Shown here: positions 61,953 through 64,000 of the stretch, in pieces
How positions within the stretch are numbered: the stretch's first letter is position 1
How the letters are laid out: the number at the start of each line of letters is the position of its first letter
NCBI GenBank assembly: GCA_014055495.1
Contig: WIAG01000006.1
Coordinates: 47,209 to 111,208, forward strand
DNA from: Nitrospira sp. CR1.2
GTDB lineage: Bacteria > Nitrospirota > Nitrospiria > Nitrospirales > Nitrospiraceae
Reading direction: 5' to 3'
Length of the DNA: 64,000 nucleotides
Notes under the pieces: model-generated
The model's input: the letters and a program-made list of their open reading frames with translations, nothing else
Told to the model about the DNA's origin: nothing
The model's database searches: none
Translations under genes and position numbers: made by a program

Positions 61953-62467
61953 TCCAAGCCTTCTCCGATCTCATCACCGACTTCAACCGACGCGGCGTGG
62001 CCTATGCGCTGGCCGGAGGCTGGGCCTACAGCGCCTTGGTGGAGCCTCGAGCCACCACGGACATCGACCTCCTCATTCTGCTGGATCCGCCTTCACGCGA
62101 ACACATACAGGCGCTCGTCTCATCCCTCTTCGACTGCACCATTATCCATCCGAGCCCTATGGTCTTTCAGGGGATCTCGATTTGGCGACTTGTGGGAATC
62201 CGCTCCGGACAGGAAGTCGTGATCGATTTCCTCCTGGCAAACTCGGCCTATCTTCGAACCGCATTGGAGCGCAGACATACGGTTCCCTTCGGAGCGCTGC
62301 AGGTTCCGATGCTGTCGATCGAAGATCTCGTCATCCTCAAGATGGTGGCGGGACGACTCCAGGATCGTGCCGATTTGGAGAAAATCCGTTCGCGCCAGGC
62401 GGACTTAGACGTCGATTGGACGTACGTTGACCGCTGGAAAACGATGCTCGGACTCGTCGATCATTAA
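61931..62467 (+). CDS. AbiEii/MNT-like nucleotidyltransferase
   Basis: The 178-residue protein has the minimal nucleotidyltransferase fold: YALAGGWAYSALVEPRATTD (about residues 24-43), then IDLLILLD with the first two catalytic Asp (T-D-I-D-L) and a third Asp in EVVIDFLLA (about 98). The C-terminal helices (VPMLSIEDLVILKMVAGRLQ, DRADLEKIRSRQADLDVDW) are usual for the DUF6036-like nucleotidyltransferases. Members can be toxins that modify tRNA or proteins, or antitoxins that AMPylate HEPN toxins. No HEPN partner was seen. It is bracketed by the degenerate repeats. Confidence 0.82.
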   Translation: MAAEPILVQAFSDLITDFNRRGVAYALAGGWAYSALVEPRATTDIDLLILLDPPSREHIQALVSSLFDCTIIHPSPMVFQGISIWRLVGIRSGQEVVIDFLLANSAYLRTALERRHTVPFGALQVPMLSIEDLVILKMVAGRLQDRADLEKIRSRQADLDVDWTYVDRWKTMLGLVDH

Positions 62468-62479
62468 GAAATTTTTCCA

Positions 62480-62565
62480 GCTGTATTCATACGCCTGAAC
62501 TCAGAGTTGAGGGGATAGTGGTAGCCTCCCATCAATGTTTGTGCCATCCAGCTTGCCCCCGACCG
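62480..62565 (+). repeat. right copy of the degenerate direct duplication
   Basis: This shares GCTGTATTCATA-like start, CCATCAATGT and GCTTGCCCCCGACCG end with 61574-61696, but is about 37 bp shorter. It lies 13 bp after the nucleotidyltransferase stop. It has no coding role. Confidence 0.65.
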
Positions 62566-62698
62566 AGTGTGGGAAAACCGGAATTACGCACAGGAACAAG
62601 ATACAAGAAATTATGGCATGTAAATATCAGAAGCTAACCACGCTGGAGCGTCACGGATAGCCCATGCGACGTATCTTCAATCATGTCATCTTGGAGTC

Positions 62699-63076
62699 GT
62701 GCGGGTTGAACCAGCCGTACATCCCGTAGGCGCAATTTTTGTTCGCACCCAGAGCATCCATTTTGACATTGATCCAAATGGAGATATTTCGTCCTTAGAG
62801 ATCCTAGGACCTCACAGATCACAGTGGAAGGTGACTTCCATGCAGTGGCCGGAAGTGCTCGCGCTCTCAACGATTCGCTTCGCAGATCCTGAATGCTGCG
62901 AGGAAGAGGAGACAGAATTATTTGAAGAGGACAAGACTGGAAACATCCTACGCATAACCTTTCCCCATCATACAGCCGTCAACTATACCTCTCCGGCAAT
63001 GAATCTCGTCTTTGGATTGGACAAGCACAACGAGCTAGCAGAGATCTGGATCAGAAACCTTGTTGTATCGGCGTGA
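62699..63076 (+). CDS. hypothetical protein, uncertain start
   Basis: The frame is open from 62624 to 63076, but contains no ATG near its 5' end; the first usable start is GTG at 62699, giving 125 residues. The protein is acidic and strand-rich: SIHFDIDPNGDISSLEILGP, ECCEEEETELFEEDKTGNIL and NLVFGLDKHNELAEIWIRNL. No family is recognised. The weak start and position after a duplicated segment suggest a small accessory protein or the remains of a longer gene. The preceding 62566-62698 is AT-rich and unannotated. Confidence 0.5.
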   Translation: MRVEPAVHPVGAIFVRTQSIHFDIDPNGDISSLEILGPHRSQWKVTSMQWPEVLALSTIRFADPECCEEEETELFEEDKTGNILRITFPHHTAVNYTSPAMNLVFGLDKHNELAEIWIRNLVVSA

Positions 63077-63170
63077 ATTCAGGAAGCTTGCCGAAGGGAA
63101 GATGAGGCATGTTGCCGGTCTCATGGAGTTCATGACTCAGCCCATTCCGCACGCTCGTTGCGAGGAAAAT

Positions 63171-63205
63171 GAACGCCGCTGGCAGCCTGTTTCACCATCC
63201 TGCTA
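63171..63205 (-). repeat. 35-bp dispersed repeat starting at the stop codon of the metallopeptidase gene
   Basis: On the minus strand it begins with the stop TAG (63205-63203), then CAGGATGGTGAAACAGGC and TGCCAGCGGCGTTC. It matches 63808-63842 at 33 of 35 bases. No opposite inverted-repeat end is found in the following 100 bp, so this is a partial copy. Confidence 0.85.
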
Positions 63206-63589
63206 ATACGGCATCTCGTCGTCGTCAAACCCGAAATGATGTCCGATTTCGTGCACGACGGTATCGCGCACTTCCTCCACGACTTCCTTCTTGGTGCGAC
63301 AGAGCCTGAGAATCGGCCCACGGTAGATCGAGATCTTGGCCGGCAGTTGCCCGCCCGCCTGGAAGAAAGACTCTTTATCAATGGGAAGGCCTTGATAGAG
63401 GCCGAGCAGATCCTCGCCTTCGTCCATTTCAAGATCGGCGAGGACTTCGGGGGAAGGTTCATCCTCCACCACCACGGCCACATTGGTGAGAAGCTTGGCG
63501 TATTCGTCCGGCAGGCCGTCGAGGGCTTGCTGGACCAAGTCCTGAAACTCCGACTCGGGGATGGTCAATGGACGCTTCCGCGGCGACAT
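63203..63589 (-). CDS. zincin-like metallopeptidase (MTH/DUF1025 family)
   Basis: The 128-residue protein belongs to the small metallopeptidase family with HEIGHHFGFDDDEM near the C-terminus (HEXXH zinc site and Asp). The middle contains ISIYRGPILRLCRTKKEVVE, the family pattern. No signal peptide. The start ATG is at 63589. The substrate is unknown. The stop TAG is part of a repeat shared with polA, raising the question of whether the natural C-terminus was altered by insertion. Confidence 0.88.
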   Translation of the reverse strand: MSPRKRPLTIPESEFQDLVQQALDGLPDEYAKLLTNVAVVVEDEPSPEVLADLEMDEGEDLLGLYQGLPIDKESFFQAGGQLPAKISIYRGPILRLCRTKKEVVEEVRDTVVHEIGHHFGFDDDEMPY

Positions 63590-63638
63590 AGGCTGAACTG
63601 GATCGACTTACGCGCTGTGCACCATCAGCCTCGGTTGA

Positions 63639-63842
63639 GGATGTTCAAACAGGCTGTCCGGCAAGGCCGCAGGGAGCACGTCGACTGAGGAGGTACATAC
63701 CAAACTTCGTTTGACCCGTTCGCCAATCACATAGCTTCGGCGAGCGGATAAACTCCTCAGCGCTTTCCCTGTGCTATTCCTCTCTTCGCAGGGAGGCGTG
63801 CGACCGAGAACGCCGCTGGCAGCCTGTTTCAACATCCGGCTA
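63639..63842 (-). mobile_element. MITE/REP-like element with terminal inverted repeats at the end of polA
   Basis: One end has GGATGTTCAAACAGGCTGTC (63639-63658), the other end on the opposite strand reads GGATGTTGAAACAGGCTGCC (63837-63818): a 20-bp near-perfect terminal inverted repeat with two mismatches. Between them are about 160 bp with no gene. The polA stop codon (63840-63842) is at one end. I recall the same sequence block in Nitrospira genomes. It could be a non-autonomous transposon-like element or a structured terminator-like RNA. Confidence 0.65.
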
Positions 63843-64000
63843 GGGATGGGCGACTCGCCAGTTTAACCCCACACCCACATCCACCTTCAGCGGAACCGAC
63901 AGTTTCAGCGCTGCGCCGGTCGCCTCCATCTCCTGTTTCACCAGCTGCTTCGCCTGCTCCAACGACCCATCCGGCACTTCGAAGATCAGTTCGTCGTGGA
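63840..64000 (-). CDS. polA: DNA polymerase I, C-terminal end only (5' part beyond window)
   Basis: The frame enters from the right edge and ends at TAG (63842-63840). The 52 complete codons visible read HDELIFEVPDGSLEQAKQLV and continue with KQEMEATGAALKLSVPL and GVGLNWRVAHP. The HDE at its start is polymerase motif C of family A, which carries a catalytic Asp. The polymerase, 3'-5' and 5'-3' exonuclease domains lie outside the window. The stop codon is the first element of a dispersed repeat. Confidence 0.93.
   Translation of the reverse strand, partial: HDELIFEVPDGSLEQAKQLVKQEMEATGAALKLSVPLKVDVGVGLNWRVAHP

Noticed and set aside
1..64000. CRISPR arrays, complete insertion sequences, integrases or phage genes
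   Set aside because: No regularly spaced repeats, transposase, integrase or Cas-like proteins were seen. The only mobile-like signals are the short element at the right end and the duplication around 61574-62565.

Overview
The window is a gene-dense, high-G+C bacterial chromosome segment. It most resembles the genus Nitrospira (phylum Nitrospirota). This rests on the gene-family content, on several secreted proteins without recognisable families, and on a short repeat at 63639-63842 that I recall as common in Nitrospira genomes. No nitrite oxidoreductase or other diagnostic metabolic locus is present, so the genus is an inference. Both edges cut genes: a PilY1-like adhesin on the left and DNA polymerase I on the right.

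Layout. 1-12.9 kb (minus strand) is a type IV pilus region with two tandem, paralogous minor-pilin operons. One is fimT-pilV-pilW-pilX-small secreted protein-pilY1. The other is gspH/pilV/pilW/pilX-like genes followed by a PilB-family ATPase, with a prepilin peptidase upstream. 13-18 kb holds a stand-alone LuxR-type regulator, rlmB-cysS, surE-dedA, tRNA-Pro(GGG), a MerR regulator and ihfA. 18-26 kb is an aspartate-family amino-acid operon (aminotransferase, hom, thrC, a phosphoglycerate-mutase-like protein, lysC, cimA) with a good sigma-70-type promoter. 26-32 kb (plus strand) is pdxJ, nnrD, tsaE, a LapA-like gene and mutS. 32-34 kb has two secreted proteins of unknown function. 34-46 kb (minus) is the translation/RNA cluster rimP-nusA-infB-DUF503-rbfA-truB-rpsO-pnp-M16 peptidase, preceded by genes for DUF192, Rieske, I42 inhibitor-like and class-IV aminotransferase proteins. 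46-51.5 kb carries a ferredoxin, a cupredoxin, a membrane spermidine-synthase-like protein, a CBS protein and UDP-glucose dehydrogenase.

51.5-60.2 kb is the least explained part. Five consecutive genes encode almost pure HEAT-repeat proteins. They are overlapped by a secreted protein and followed by a periplasmic alkaline-phosphatase-fold protein lacking the expected metal ligands. Divergent from these is a pair of secreted LPP20/FlgT-like proteins. This is my best candidate for an undescribed system, probably an envelope-associated scaffold or assembly machine, but its function is unknown.

60.3-63.1 kb is an accessory stretch. It holds an alpha/beta-hydrolase-like protein without a nucleophile serine, a two-gene nucleotidyltransferase (toxin-antitoxin-like) module bracketed by a degenerate direct duplication, and an orphan ORF. 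The right end carries a zincin-like metallopeptidase and the polA 3' end. The stop codons of both are the first bases of the same 35-bp repeat. The copy at polA is part of a roughly 200-bp element with terminal inverted repeats.
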